Below, piece by piece: positions 56,901-64,000 of a stretch of DNA of 64,000 nucleotides. The stretch covers positions 3,720,001-3,784,000 of the forward strand of contig NZ_CP015772.1 in the NCBI RefSeq assembly GCF_001654455.1, read 5' to 3'. The notes beneath the pieces were generated by a model. It saw only the letters and a list, made by a program, of their open reading frames with translations, made no database searches and was not told the origin of the DNA. The DNA is from Niabella ginsenosidivorans (GTDB lineage: Bacteria; Bacteroidota; Bacteroidia; Chitinophagales; Chitinophagaceae). The position numbers and the translations under genes are program-made. Numbering within the stretch: the first letter of the stretch is position 1; each line of letters starts with the position of its first letter.

Positions 56901-57044
56901 CAAGGGGGTGCCTTTGGCATTCAAAACCAATCCTTTTACCTGAGTTACCTGGGCATACAAGCCTGTAAACCCGAGGCATTGTAAAAGAAACAGGATACAT
57001 ACTCGTAAAAAGCAGTTACGTGCTTTGGGCAAAATTACAATCAT
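53907..57044 (-). CDS. SusC-like TonB-dependent transporter 2 (no STN domain)
   Basis: 1045 residues. The signal peptide ends near LYAQ (about residue 32). It begins directly with the carboxypeptidase-D-like beta domain (about 33-105), then VVVIGYGTQKKR (115-126), a plug domain and the barrel, ending YGFGINVNF. Unlike SusC1 it has no STN domain, so it should not signal to FecR. Regulation may instead pass through the operator-like site at 57154-57169 or through the neighbouring AraC protein. It heads the long operon susC2-susD2-FAS1-GH2-GH95 and beyond. Confidence 0.97.
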   Translation of the reverse strand: MIVILPKARNCFLRVCILFLLQCLGFTGLYAQVTQVKGLVLNAKGTPLSGVSVILKGTSTGTTTDSMGHFSLQVKGTSAVLTFSAVGYIEKEEPVNGRATMDVTLSESVSDLDDVVVIGYGTQKKRDVTGAISSITSKNIEERQPVNLFDALQGQAAGVLVTNDGGGAPGAEGTIQIRGASTLNSGNGPLYLVDGVITPDGASINPMDIDKIEVLKDAASAAIYGARAANGVIIITTKRGKEGKARIDLNYSRIFGKLAHKLPQNNAAQVREFRRVQQKNPTGSTGGNIDSLNPGFNSDNDLQELLLGNLGDRQQINLGVSGGQKGLNYYTGVNYLNDKSIIPNSYIKRVQVRSNIEYQASPKFKYVSNISMMYQTGNEIPIARTVAVAFDRPAYSLIYYPDGSLTSYVGSKRNPLANALLETNKTDRFSIQFSNSLQYRITKDLLFTNTFNAMLNNSQNLFFSPRYVSANKDQNNGSNDMQKTFSWEYQSFLNYNKTFGGAHNLQAVLGVSADKTRYDRAHSEYANVVSEEIFITQPSYLTASQTYTDADLNAGASLFARANYSYKGKYTLAGIFRRDGSSRFGNESRYGNFYSASGGWRFSDEPFMNWAKNVLTDGRFRIGTGQVGNDRIGSNDYLNKVTFTGGSYAGVGGAYTTPTFGNARVHWETTIQQDAGLDLTFFRGRLTFTTDYYIKTTKDLLYQKDLPGETGFDNVMVNLGTLENRGLEFSVKGTPILAKNSNRGVTWEIGGNISFEKSIIKKLGDGTPFIVANKWYIEEGGKIGNFYGWKNLGVYQWNESNAYNDNWEPLTVVLGDDGKPLYENGLPVYTFNGQRYTGTVHSMYDPGGKLRGGDVIWQNLNKDSLIDDRDRQILANAQPKFYLGILNNLTYRQFSLSFLVNASFGSHVYNALLYAQSYPSNTGAGSPEMTYNVWRQPGDIAKYPYYPEYKNRGNEKKDANSLFIEDGSFIRLSSLRLSYMFSPGITRKVFLKGATVYVYGTNLLTWTNYRGYDPEFSASNVLQPGYDNGKYPKRREYGFGINVNF

Positions 57045-57153
57045 TTAATAATTTTTTTGTTGGTTCAATCGTTAATACTATATGCAATATGAGAAACTTT
57101 TAAGGCCAAAGAGTACCACTTTTTGGCCCAGGATTCAATGATCTTACCATCTT

Positions 57154-57169
57154 ACTACAACGTTTTCAT
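57154..57169. promoter_or_regulatory. LacI-type operator-like site upstream of susC2
   Basis: actacaacgttttcat matches the LacI/GalR-family operator form ACGCAAACGTTTTCNT at 13 of 16 positions and lies 110-125 bases upstream of susC2. Fourteen bases (57159-57172) are identical to the site upstream of the araC gene. Confidence 0.5.
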
Positions 57170-57492
57170 AATATCGGGTGAAGGCTTTGATCAGTTCGCA
57201 ACTAAAAAAATTCGGGAATCTTTATTCCTTCACCCTGCAGGAAGTACATTGATTCAAAATAAATCGTGATCATTATTTGGGGCTGATCAAAAAGTTGTTA
57301 CTTGGCGTTTTCAATTTGCCGCCCAAAAGTTCAGATGAGGCAATGACAAGTGTTCTTTCCCATTCAGCGCCCTCTAAGGTATATTTATTATCTCCCGGCT
57401 GGTCTGAAGTTTCAGGCAGGCAGGTATAGCTAATAATTGCTCTTACTATAATTTATAATTGGCAGCGGAAACACGGCCCCTCAGGCTTCCGC

Positions 57493-57720
57493 TGCCAATG
57501 ACAGATGTGTTATTATTTTGAAAATCAATCTTTCTTTTTGTCATGCCGCTCCGATAGTTCGGAATTGTTTCGGCATCTATTGATCGCTCACCTGGACCCT
57601 GAAACAAAAACCAGACCCCGGTACAAGTCCGGGATGACATCTTCAGGGTGGCTATAAGAAGGATTGTCATTGCCCCATTAGATTTTGTTTTAAAAAATGG
57701 AAAACTCAACATGAGGATAA
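57493..57720 (-). repeat. dispersed intergenic repeat, copy 2 (inverted)
   Basis: Inverse of the repeat at 16615-16834. The core (57493-57604) is 112 bases with about four differences from copy 1; the flank at 57657-57720 also matches. It lies in the 1-kb gap upstream of susC2. The gap also contains sequence resembling copy 1's other flank (gatcaaaaagttgt at about 57286, gaggcaatgacaa at about 57330). No intact gene is present in 57045-57730. Confidence 0.85.
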
Positions 57721-57731
57721 AGTATAATTGA

Positions 57732-57920
57732 TCTTCAAAACCTATTCCCTATAGCGGGTCTGTACAAGGGCCAGGCAATGCAACCATTTTTCCGGCAGGC
57801 GATGAGTTGATCAATGTCGTCTTTGGAGCTCCTGGTTACTATGATGTAATCTGTGTGGTGACCATGAGCGACCATTCTCAGGTCACTTATGCACTTCCCG
57901 TAACGGTTACAGAAGAATAA
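57732..57920 (+). pseudogene. C-terminal remnant of a secreted beta-domain protein
   Basis: A 62-codon open frame between TGA (57729) and TAA (57920) with no start codon near its beginning. Its translation looks like real protein: PGNATIFPAGDELINVVFG, then APGYYDVICVVTMSDHSQ, then TYALPVTVTEE at the end, alternating in beta-strand fashion like the last strands of an Ig/PKD-type surface domain. The rest of the gene is missing, replaced by repeat sequence. It points the other way from all neighbours and ends just before the bidirectional terminator. A chance open frame is possible. Confidence 0.5.
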
Positions 57921-57954
57921 AGGATGCACATCGCAAACGGGCTTCTGTAACAAA

Positions 57955-57987
57955 AAAGGCTGAACCGGCATTTGCAGTTCAGCCTTT
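57955..57987. terminator. bidirectional rho-independent terminator
   Basis: The 11-base stem aaaggctgaac / gttcagccttt (57955-57965, 57977-57987) has an 11-base loop. The minus strand carries six T after the stem, ending the araC transcript; the plus strand reads tttattttat, serving the gene remnant. Confidence 0.85.
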
Positions 57988-58052
57988 ATTTTATAATACA
58001 ATCAGGAACGATTGGCGGCCTGGTAAAACAGTGATGAAAGCACTTTTGAAAC

Positions 58053-58919
58053 TCAGGTCAGAAACGCCCGTTTATAAGCCTGCGGGCTGCGGCCGGTAAT
58101 ACCTTTAAAATATTTATGGAAGCTGGTGAAGTTATTAAACCCGCTTTCAAAGCACAATCGTTTAAGACAGGTATTGGTTTCTATCAGTAATTTGCAGGCA
58201 TGCCCTACTCTTAATTCAGTAAGAAATTGTGAGTAGGTCTTATTGGTTCTTGACTTAAAATACCGACAAAAGGAATTGGGGCTGATGTTGGCAACTTCTG
58301 CGATTTCCTCCAGCGTTATCTTACGTTTAAAATGTTTTACAGAATAGTCAAAAATGGTCTGGATCCGTTCGTTTTCATCAGAATAAACATCCGGTTTAAA
58401 GCCTACAGACGACAGTTGCCTGCAGCATTTTTCTTCAGCAATGATTGTCAGCGCCTCAAACATCAGCAAAATGCGCAGGCTGCCTTCTGCCTCAGAAAGC
58501 CGCTCTAATATTGCTCCTACCTTTGCACGCGCTCCTCCTTCTATTTGTAATCCGCGCTTTGCACGTTCCAGTGTATCTTTTATACCCAGGTTTTCCGGCA
58601 GATCCAAAAAACCGGCTCCCAGAAAATTCTCCGGAAAATGCGCAACCCGTACATCAGTAATGCTGTCCGTATTTTCTTCAAAAAAAGGATCTGCAAACTT
58701 CCAGTAATGAGGAAGATTCGAGCCTACAAGCACCACATCTCCGGCCTGGAATTTTGAAATACTGTCGCCAATAAACTGGGTTCCCTCTCCGCTCCTGAAA
58801 TAAATCAGTTCCAGTTCTGCATGAAAATGCCAATGATTATTAATATACGGTTCGGAGTCCTTTCTCATGCTAAAAGACCTTTGAGGACCAGGAGCAACTT
58901 TAAGTAACTGCGGTTTCAT
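58053..58919 (-). CDS. AraC-family transcriptional regulator with cupin sensor
   Basis: 288 residues. The N-terminal cupin-like domain (about 10-150) shows NHWHFHAELELIYFRSGEG and FQAGDVVLVGSNLPHYWK, a fold that usually binds a sugar. The C-terminal DNA-binding domain (about 185-288) has two helix-turn-helix motifs: ITLEEIAEVANISPNSFCRYF and LKRLCFESGFNNFTSFHKYFK, closing with TGRSPQAYK. It is likely a local regulator of the susC2 operon, whose start lies about 1 kb downstream, or of susC3. It is a single-gene unit with its own terminator. Confidence 0.94.
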   Translation of the reverse strand: MKPQLLKVAPGPQRSFSMRKDSEPYINNHWHFHAELELIYFRSGEGTQFIGDSISKFQAGDVVLVGSNLPHYWKFADPFFEENTDSITDVRVAHFPENFLGAGFLDLPENLGIKDTLERAKRGLQIEGGARAKVGAILERLSEAEGSLRILLMFEALTIIAEEKCCRQLSSVGFKPDVYSDENERIQTIFDYSVKHFKRKITLEEIAEVANISPNSFCRYFKSRTNKTYSQFLTELRVGHACKLLIETNTCLKRLCFESGFNNFTSFHKYFKGITGRSPQAYKRAFLT

Positions 58920-59003
58920 ATGACATTATTTTTTCAAACAAACGCTATTTAACAGGCAATAACGTAAAATTATTGTGAACCTTTTTCCCCGAAAAATAAA
59001 TCT

Positions 59004-59019
59004 ACGCAAACGTTTTCAT
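59004..59019. promoter_or_regulatory. LacI-type operator-like site upstream of araC
   Basis: acgcaaacgttttcat agrees with all 16 positions of the textbook PurR/LacI-family operator form ACGCAAACGTTTTCNT and lies 85-100 bases upstream of the araC ATG. The rest of the 318-base gap (58920-59237) holds the M14 terminator and no gene. Confidence 0.55.
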
Positions 59020-59155
59020 AATTTTTTAAAAGCGGCTGTTTTCTTACCCCCTGCCCCCGATGTTTTTTCTTTGATTACATACTGGCTGACAGCAGCAGGT
59101 TATAAATCCGTCAATTTAAAATCAGGGTATTCTTCATTGGCTGCCGGGCTTTATT

Positions 59156-59184
59156 AAAAAGAGCCTGCTAAAGCTGGCAGGCTC
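59156..59184 (-). terminator. rho-independent terminator after the M14 peptidase gene
   Basis: The eight-base stem gagcctgc / gcaggctc (59161-59168, 59177-59184) is followed on the minus strand by five T. Confidence 0.8.
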
Positions 59185-59237
59185 CCGTTGTCATTGTATT
59201 TGTTGAGGAAGATAATCAGATCAGCGCGCTGTTCTTG

Positions 59238-61964
59238 TTATTGATACAGCTCGTTAAATAACATTTTGAAAGTGCCGTGCGCCTGTCCCCGAAAAGTAAT
59301 TTCAGGACCAAAAGCATAAAATACACCTTTATTCACTGTTGCTTTAAACGCAGCAATGCCTCCTTTTAAATAAGACTGCCCCCAGGCCCAGCCGCTTCTC
59401 AGCGCATCCTTTGCAGCATCAAACGATGCTATTACCTCAATATCATCTGCAGGCGCCCCTAATTTAAAAACAGGACTGTTGTTAAATACAATATCTGTTG
59501 TGGACGGCAACCCGTAATTTGCCGGGGATCCTGTATTGATATTGACTTCCAGTATACTGGTAGGAATATAATATTCATCCCCTTTTAAGGAAACGGTTTT
59601 TCCTCCTTTATTGGTTTTTACCAGTGCATTGGTTACGGGAAGTTTTAAATGATAGGCAAGCGCTGTATTATTACCGGTTGTAATGATCTTGCCCCCTTTT
59701 TCTAAAAAGGCCTTTACCTGCGGAAGCGATTTCTCCAGCGTAAAACTACCCAGCATTTTCTGGTATTCCTGCGGCACCCGATCCGGCTTTGGGCCCGTTC
59801 TGCGCCGGGTTGCAGCCGTTGTATCCGCAGCAGGCAGCCCGTCATTCATAAAGAGTATGACATCGTATTTGTCTTTCAGGTTTCCTGCATCAATATCCTG
59901 CGGGTAGATCACCGTAAAGGAATAGTGAAATTGCTCCAGCAGCCAGCGCGTCCAGCCAGAAGGTATAGAGCCGCCATAATAATCAAATAAGGCTATACGG
60001 GCTTTGTTTATTTTTTCCTTATTGCCGGGAACAGCGGAAGCTGCCATTATGGGAACACCTAAAGCAGTATTACCGGTCTTCAATACAGCAAACCCTTTCG
60101 CCGGAATATAAAAGGACCCGGCGGGTAATCCCTGTATGGCATCTTTTACACGAAATACATCAACTCCTGCTTTTAAAAGATCATTGACCAGGATGAACGA
60201 ATTATTTACAGCTGCGCTCAGCAGGAAGCCGTCTCCGGAAGCAGGTATCACTGATGCCGGAGGTGTTTGTAGGTTGCCATAAGGTACCTGTTCAAACGGC
60301 CCTGAAAAATCTTCCATAATACGGTCAAACTGTATGCCCATTTGAAAAGCCAACGTCCACCCCGTTACATCATAAGGCCGGATGGGAGGACCGCCGGGGT
60401 ATTGAAAATCATTGGGGTAATTCTGCGGCTCAAACATGTCCAGCACATGCGGCCGGAATGCCTGGTTCGTTTTAACAATATAAGATCCTTCAGGGTAGGA
60501 TTTTCCTGCTACGCTGAATGCACCGGTTGAGCGAAATACCTTAAGCCCTGATTGCAACAAGGCATTTATGAACCGGACGGCTGTAGGAAAATCTGGCTGG
60601 TCTGCAGGAATAATATACCCCCGCGGGTCTCTCAATTCCTTTGCTTTTATATACTGATCAAAGTAGCTGACCGGCAAACTCCGCTCACCCCAGCCCGATA
60701 CATTGTCTTTAGCTCTTCCTGATTTCCTATCCCGTTCATAGGCTGCCAGCAACGTATCAATTTTATACGACTGTACCGTCCAGGTATCTTCAGATCCTTT
60801 TTTTATGGAGTTCCGGCCCATCTGGTAAATGTTATACAGCAGTTTATCCTTCATCCGCGCGGCATAATCCAATACCCCGTAATTTAACGACATGGAATAA
60901 TCAATCGACTTTTGAAAGGTCCAGGCCTGGGGCATTACAGGAAAGGGAGTAGCATTGTCCGGCAAAAGGCGTTTCGGCACCAGGGGAATAGCAGAAGGCG
61001 TAGGATTACCAATAATTTCAGTTAACAGGCCGATCATGTTATGGTAATAAGGCGCAGTGCGCAAACCTCCATCCCACCATCCGTTGAATGAAGAGCCTTC
61101 CAGCCGGGTATACCCGGGTTTGTTTTCCACGTTTAACCGGTTGATCATTGAGGCCGCCACCCCGTCTATCTGGGTCATCAGCAACGGGTCATAATCATAA
61201 TTGAACGGCGCACGATACGGCGGGCCTGCAATCACAGATCCTGCAGGACCGGATTGATGATGGTTATAAATGATCTGCGGCATCCATTCCAGGTAATGCT
61301 GACGTGTAATATTTTGCGTTTCCTTCATGTTCATCATATAGAAATCGCGGTTATTATCATGACCAATGTATTTATTATACACCCGCGGAATCAGCATATT
61401 TCTTTTGGAGGAATCCTTTTCCTGCATATACCAGTTGGCTACCAGCTCCTGCCCGTCGGGGTTTACCTCCGACAAAAGGATGATCACATGATCCAGAATA
61501 TGCTTCATCTCCGCGTCATTGCGCGTCAGCAGCTCATAATACAGCTGGATCAATTGCTGCGAACCCACTGTTTCCGTAGCATGCAGCCCGCCATCTATCC
61601 ACACTACCGCCTTCCCCTTTTGCGCCAGCGCTGCCGCTTCCGAAGCACTTATCTCTGCCCTTGCCAGCTTTTGTGAAATCTGCCGGTATGCTTCCAGATG
61701 TTTCAAATTCTCCGGTGAAGAAACAATCATCATATATTGCGTTCTCCCCTCTTCTGTTTTACCAATCTCTGTAATCAACGCCCTCTCTGACTGTTTGGTA
61801 ACCAGCTGAAAGTATTTTTCCGTTTGGCTATAATTAGCCAAACGGTAATTATCCCCTATATTAAAACCAAAAAACTCTTTGGGTGACGTGATCTTTTGCG
61901 CAACGGTATTCAGCACAAAAACAGTCAGCAAAAGAAAAGATAATAAAGTCTTCTTTGTCATCAT
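59238..61964 (-). CDS. M14-family zinc carboxypeptidase-like protein
   Basis: 908 residues, secreted (signal peptide to TVAQ, about residue 23). The peptidase domain spans about 45-340 with zinc ligands in HATETVGSQQ (His128, Glu131), SEVNPDGQE (about 165-173) and a His in YNHHQSGPAG (about 236). The C-terminal half (about 420-908) contains a Rossmann-like segment (KARIALFDYYGGSIPSGWT, then VILFMNDG) similar to glutamine-amidotransferase-like domains fused to M14 peptidases in Bacteroidota. It acts on peptides or on an amide cross-link. It is encoded 30 bases after susD3 and ends with its own terminator, so its natural partner is the third SusC/SusD pair. Confidence 0.9.
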   Translation of the reverse strand: MMTKKTLLSFLLLTVFVLNTVAQKITSPKEFFGFNIGDNYRLANYSQTEKYFQLVTKQSERALITEIGKTEEGRTQYMMIVSSPENLKHLEAYRQISQKLARAEISASEAAALAQKGKAVVWIDGGLHATETVGSQQLIQLYYELLTRNDAEMKHILDHVIILLSEVNPDGQELVANWYMQEKDSSKRNMLIPRVYNKYIGHDNNRDFYMMNMKETQNITRQHYLEWMPQIIYNHHQSGPAGSVIAGPPYRAPFNYDYDPLLMTQIDGVAASMINRLNVENKPGYTRLEGSSFNGWWDGGLRTAPYYHNMIGLLTEIIGNPTPSAIPLVPKRLLPDNATPFPVMPQAWTFQKSIDYSMSLNYGVLDYAARMKDKLLYNIYQMGRNSIKKGSEDTWTVQSYKIDTLLAAYERDRKSGRAKDNVSGWGERSLPVSYFDQYIKAKELRDPRGYIIPADQPDFPTAVRFINALLQSGLKVFRSTGAFSVAGKSYPEGSYIVKTNQAFRPHVLDMFEPQNYPNDFQYPGGPPIRPYDVTGWTLAFQMGIQFDRIMEDFSGPFEQVPYGNLQTPPASVIPASGDGFLLSAAVNNSFILVNDLLKAGVDVFRVKDAIQGLPAGSFYIPAKGFAVLKTGNTALGVPIMAASAVPGNKEKINKARIALFDYYGGSIPSGWTRWLLEQFHYSFTVIYPQDIDAGNLKDKYDVILFMNDGLPAADTTAATRRRTGPKPDRVPQEYQKMLGSFTLEKSLPQVKAFLEKGGKIITTGNNTALAYHLKLPVTNALVKTNKGGKTVSLKGDEYYIPTSILEVNINTGSPANYGLPSTTDIVFNNSPVFKLGAPADDIEVIASFDAAKDALRSGWAWGQSYLKGGIAAFKATVNKGVFYAFGPEITFRGQAHGTFKMLFNELYQ

Positions 61965-61994
61965 AATTGATTTAATAATTTTAAAAGTAAAATT

Positions 61995-63476
61995 TTAAAG
62001 ACCCCTGTTGTAAAGAGCTTCACTGTTGGGGATCGGCCATATATAATTGCTGGTGCCCGGAGCTACTGCGGCCACCGGTGACCCACCACTGGGTGTTTTT
62101 GCCGGAACAGGCTTCTGAAGCCGCATCAGATCTGCATTACGGATCCCCTCGCCAAAAAATTCAATATGCCTTTCGGTAATAATTTTATCGATCAGCTCCT
62201 GTTTATTACCGGCAGTAATAGTGGTGGCATTGTCTGATCTGTTGCGCACTGCGTTCAGCAATGCCAGCGCTTTATTATCCACGCCGTTGAGGTTGGCCAG
62301 GGCTTCTGCTAAATTGAGCAATACCTCGGCGTACCTGATCACCGGAATAAAATCAATATAAGGGGAGCTCAGCCGGTATTTTACACACCACAGCCGCCCG
62401 GTGTTAGGCCCGGAGGGCGTTCTGAATACAAAGGACCGCCTTTTGTCATCCGCGCTCCAGGAAGGTTCATTTACTACCCCGTTCTCAAACAAATAAAAGT
62501 CGCCGGTACCGGAAGTGCCCAGACCGGTGGCATTTGTTCCATCCGGCAGATAGGCATTGCCCAGGGATGTTCCCGGAACATCAGTGGCACTGAAAGGCAT
62601 TGAAAATACTGATTCGGCAGAAGTGTACGGCGCTTTAAAAACAGCAGTTATGTCTGCCGCCAATGCATTTGCCACGCCTGAAGGTGCTGCAAACGGTGCA
62701 CTGGCAGAAACAATTTTATTGGCCTCATACACCACGCTGTCGTATTTTCCCATGCTTAAATATACATTGGTTTTTGCTGCAATTGCTGTGTTCTTATGGG
62801 CACGCGTTGTATTGAGCAGTGCGGTGCTGTATTGATCCGGGAGGTTTTGCTCAGCGAAATTCAGATCGCTGATCACCTGATTATATACCTGCGCTACTGA
62901 GCTCCTTGCAAGGTTATAATCAGCCAGTCCCCTGTTGGCCGTAAGCCGGAGCGGCAAGGCAGGGCTTGCTCCCGCGTTTTTCGTATAAGGGTCTGCATAC
63001 AACTGCAGGAGATAATAATAAGCCAGCGCCCGTAAAAATCTTGCTTCTGCAACATAATTTTTACCCGTTTCATCACCCACTACAGCATTGCCCTGCTTTT
63101 CCATGCCCTCAATAAAAACATTACATCCGTTAATGACCTGATACCCCTGTTCCCATACATTGGCCACATCTGCCGTGGCAGGATCTACGATCATCTGATA
63201 AGAGAGCGCCCCACGGGTAGGATTCAGATTGGTTGCAATAAAATCGCCGGCCCTTGCTTCACTATAATACAGATACCCGCTCCCCCAGAAGCCCCCCTGC
63301 TTATAGGTGGCATACAATCCATTTACCTGATTGGAAATCCGGTCCGGGGTTTCAAATGCCGACAGATCGGAGATCAGGGTGGTGGGTAAAGGGTTCAGTT
63401 TTTCGTTTTTATTACAAGCGGCTGCTGACACAATGAGTGCTACAACCAGGAATATATTGATCTGTTTCTTTTTCAT
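61995..63476 (-). CDS. SusD/RagB family lipoprotein 3
   Basis: 493 residues with a lipoprotein signal, lipobox AAAC (Cys21) then NKNEKLNPLPTT. SusD features are FETPDRISNQVNGLYATYKQ, VWEQGYQVINGCNVFIEGME, YVAEARFLRALAYYYLLQLYADPY, ARAHKNTAIAAKTNVYLSMG-like helices and the closing LLNAVRNRSDN and FFGEGIRNADLMRL. It lies 19 bases after susC3 and 30 before the M14 gene. It may serve a glycopeptide or peptide uptake system rather than the fucosylated glycan. Confidence 0.94.
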   Translation of the reverse strand: MKKKQINIFLVVALIVSAAACNKNEKLNPLPTTLISDLSAFETPDRISNQVNGLYATYKQGGFWGSGYLYYSEARAGDFIATNLNPTRGALSYQMIVDPATADVANVWEQGYQVINGCNVFIEGMEKQGNAVVGDETGKNYVAEARFLRALAYYYLLQLYADPYTKNAGASPALPLRLTANRGLADYNLARSSVAQVYNQVISDLNFAEQNLPDQYSTALLNTTRAHKNTAIAAKTNVYLSMGKYDSVVYEANKIVSASAPFAAPSGVANALAADITAVFKAPYTSAESVFSMPFSATDVPGTSLGNAYLPDGTNATGLGTSGTGDFYLFENGVVNEPSWSADDKRRSFVFRTPSGPNTGRLWCVKYRLSSPYIDFIPVIRYAEVLLNLAEALANLNGVDNKALALLNAVRNRSDNATTITAGNKQELIDKIITERHIEFFGEGIRNADLMRLQKPVPAKTPSGGSPVAAVAPGTSNYIWPIPNSEALYNRGL

Positions 63477-63495
63477 ACAATTCTTTATTAACGGT

Positions 63496-64000
63496 TTAGA
63501 AACCTACCTGTACGCCAACAGCATAGGTGCGCGCATTAGGTGTCATATTTTTATCAAACCCCTGGGTGGCTGTAGCATTACCGGAACTGGTAACCTCCGG
63601 ATCAGCCCCGGGATAGGGCGTAACAATAGCTAAATTCTGCCCGCTTACATAAAGCCGGATGCTTGAGAATTTAATCGGGTCTAACCATTTGCGCGGAAGA
63701 TTGTAGCCGATGGAAAGGTTTTTTAAGCGGGCATAGTCACTCTTGTAAACATTACAGGTTAAGGGCGTTGAATATCCCCAGGAAGTTATATCACCATCTA
63801 CTACTTTCGGAACATCTGTAATGTCGCCGGGCTTTTGCCACCTGTTCAGCACTTTAACCGAGTTGTTCTGAAACCGCATATCCATCAGAGACGCCTGGGT
63901 GGCATAATACATATAACCACCCAACTGGTAAGTAATTAAAAAATCAATATCAAAATTTTTAAACCGGAAGGTGTTGGAAAATCCACCAAAAAATTTTGGA
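63496..64000 (-). CDS. SusC-like TonB-dependent transporter 3 (C-terminal part, cut by window)
   Basis: Only the C-terminal 167 codons are in the window; the frame is open to the right edge (PKFFGGFSNTFRFKNFDIDF near the edge). The barrel end is typical of SusC: LKNLSIGYNLPRKWLD, IRLYVSGQNLAIVTPYPGADPE and the terminal AVGVQVGF. Whether it carries an STN domain cannot be seen. It is the first gene of the susC3-susD3-M14 unit within this window. Confidence 0.95.
   Translation of the reverse strand, partial: PKFFGGFSNTFRFKNFDIDFLITYQLGGYMYYATQASLMDMRFQNNSVKVLNRWQKPGDITDVPKVVDGDITSWGYSTPLTCNVYKSDYARLKNLSIGYNLPRKWLDPIKFSSIRLYVSGQNLAIVTPYPGADPEVTSSGNATATQGFDKNMTPNARTYAVGVQVGF

Noticed and set aside
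57446-57712. 88-codon minus-strand open frame matching another at 16693-16899 plus
   Set aside because: The similarity is due to the dispersed DNA repeat; only part of the frame is shared, and the ends differ. No evidence of selection for protein.

Overview
The window is a stretch of Bacteroidota chromosome, most likely from the family Chitinophagaceae. The basis is several SusC/SusD pairs, a FecI/FecR pair next to a SusC that carries an STN domain, an atpD-atpC pair transcribed on its own, lipoprotein signals of Bacteroidota type, and almost no Shine-Dalgarno sequences. The genus is not determined. No tRNA, rRNA, CRISPR array, integrase or transposase was seen.

Positions 1-14347 are mostly housekeeping. 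They hold atpC and atpD (minus strand; atpC has an apparent one-base frameshift in an A run), a lipoprotein L,D-transpeptidase, a GNAT-like acyltransferase, a small lipoprotein, a UPF0173 metallo-hydrolase, a complete RND efflux operon (adaptor, pump, outer membrane channel) and an orphan secreted beta-helix protein. Positions 14348-15371 hold intergenic repeats and hairpins and no convincing gene.

Positions 15372-57044 form one very large polysaccharide utilisation region, all on the minus strand. In transcription order (right to left) the first block is SusC2, SusD2, a FAS1-like lipoprotein, GH2, GH95, GH31, a PL38/alginate-lyase-like protein, GH29, GH88, a jelly-roll lyase, a PL6 lyase, an unrelated PDDEXK nuclease and another GH29. 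The second block is an ECF sigma factor, a FecR anti-sigma factor, SusC1 with an STN sensor domain, SusD1, two poorly classified glycosidase-like proteins, a two-domain esterase, GH29, a SASA-type O-acetylesterase and GH105. Together these genes fit lyase cleavage of a uronic-acid backbone, removal of the unsaturated uronate by GH88/GH105, removal of fucose by three GH29 and one GH95 enzymes, de-acetylation by two esterases, and trimming by GH2 and GH31. No sulfatase is present, so a non-sulfated, fucosylated, acetylated, uronic-acid-containing glycan such as a microbial exopolysaccharide or plant gum is the best inference.

Positions 57045-64000 hold an intergenic graveyard (a dispersed repeat, a C-terminal gene fragment and a bidirectional terminator), an AraC regulator, and a third SusC/SusD pair followed by an M14 metallopeptidase; this SusC runs off the window.

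The most notable non-coding observations are a 205-bp MITE-like element with 15-bp terminal inverted repeats and a 10-bp target duplication inside the polysaccharide region, a dispersed repeat of about 220 bp present twice in opposite orientation, and a LacI-type operator shared by the upstream regions of susC2 and the araC gene.
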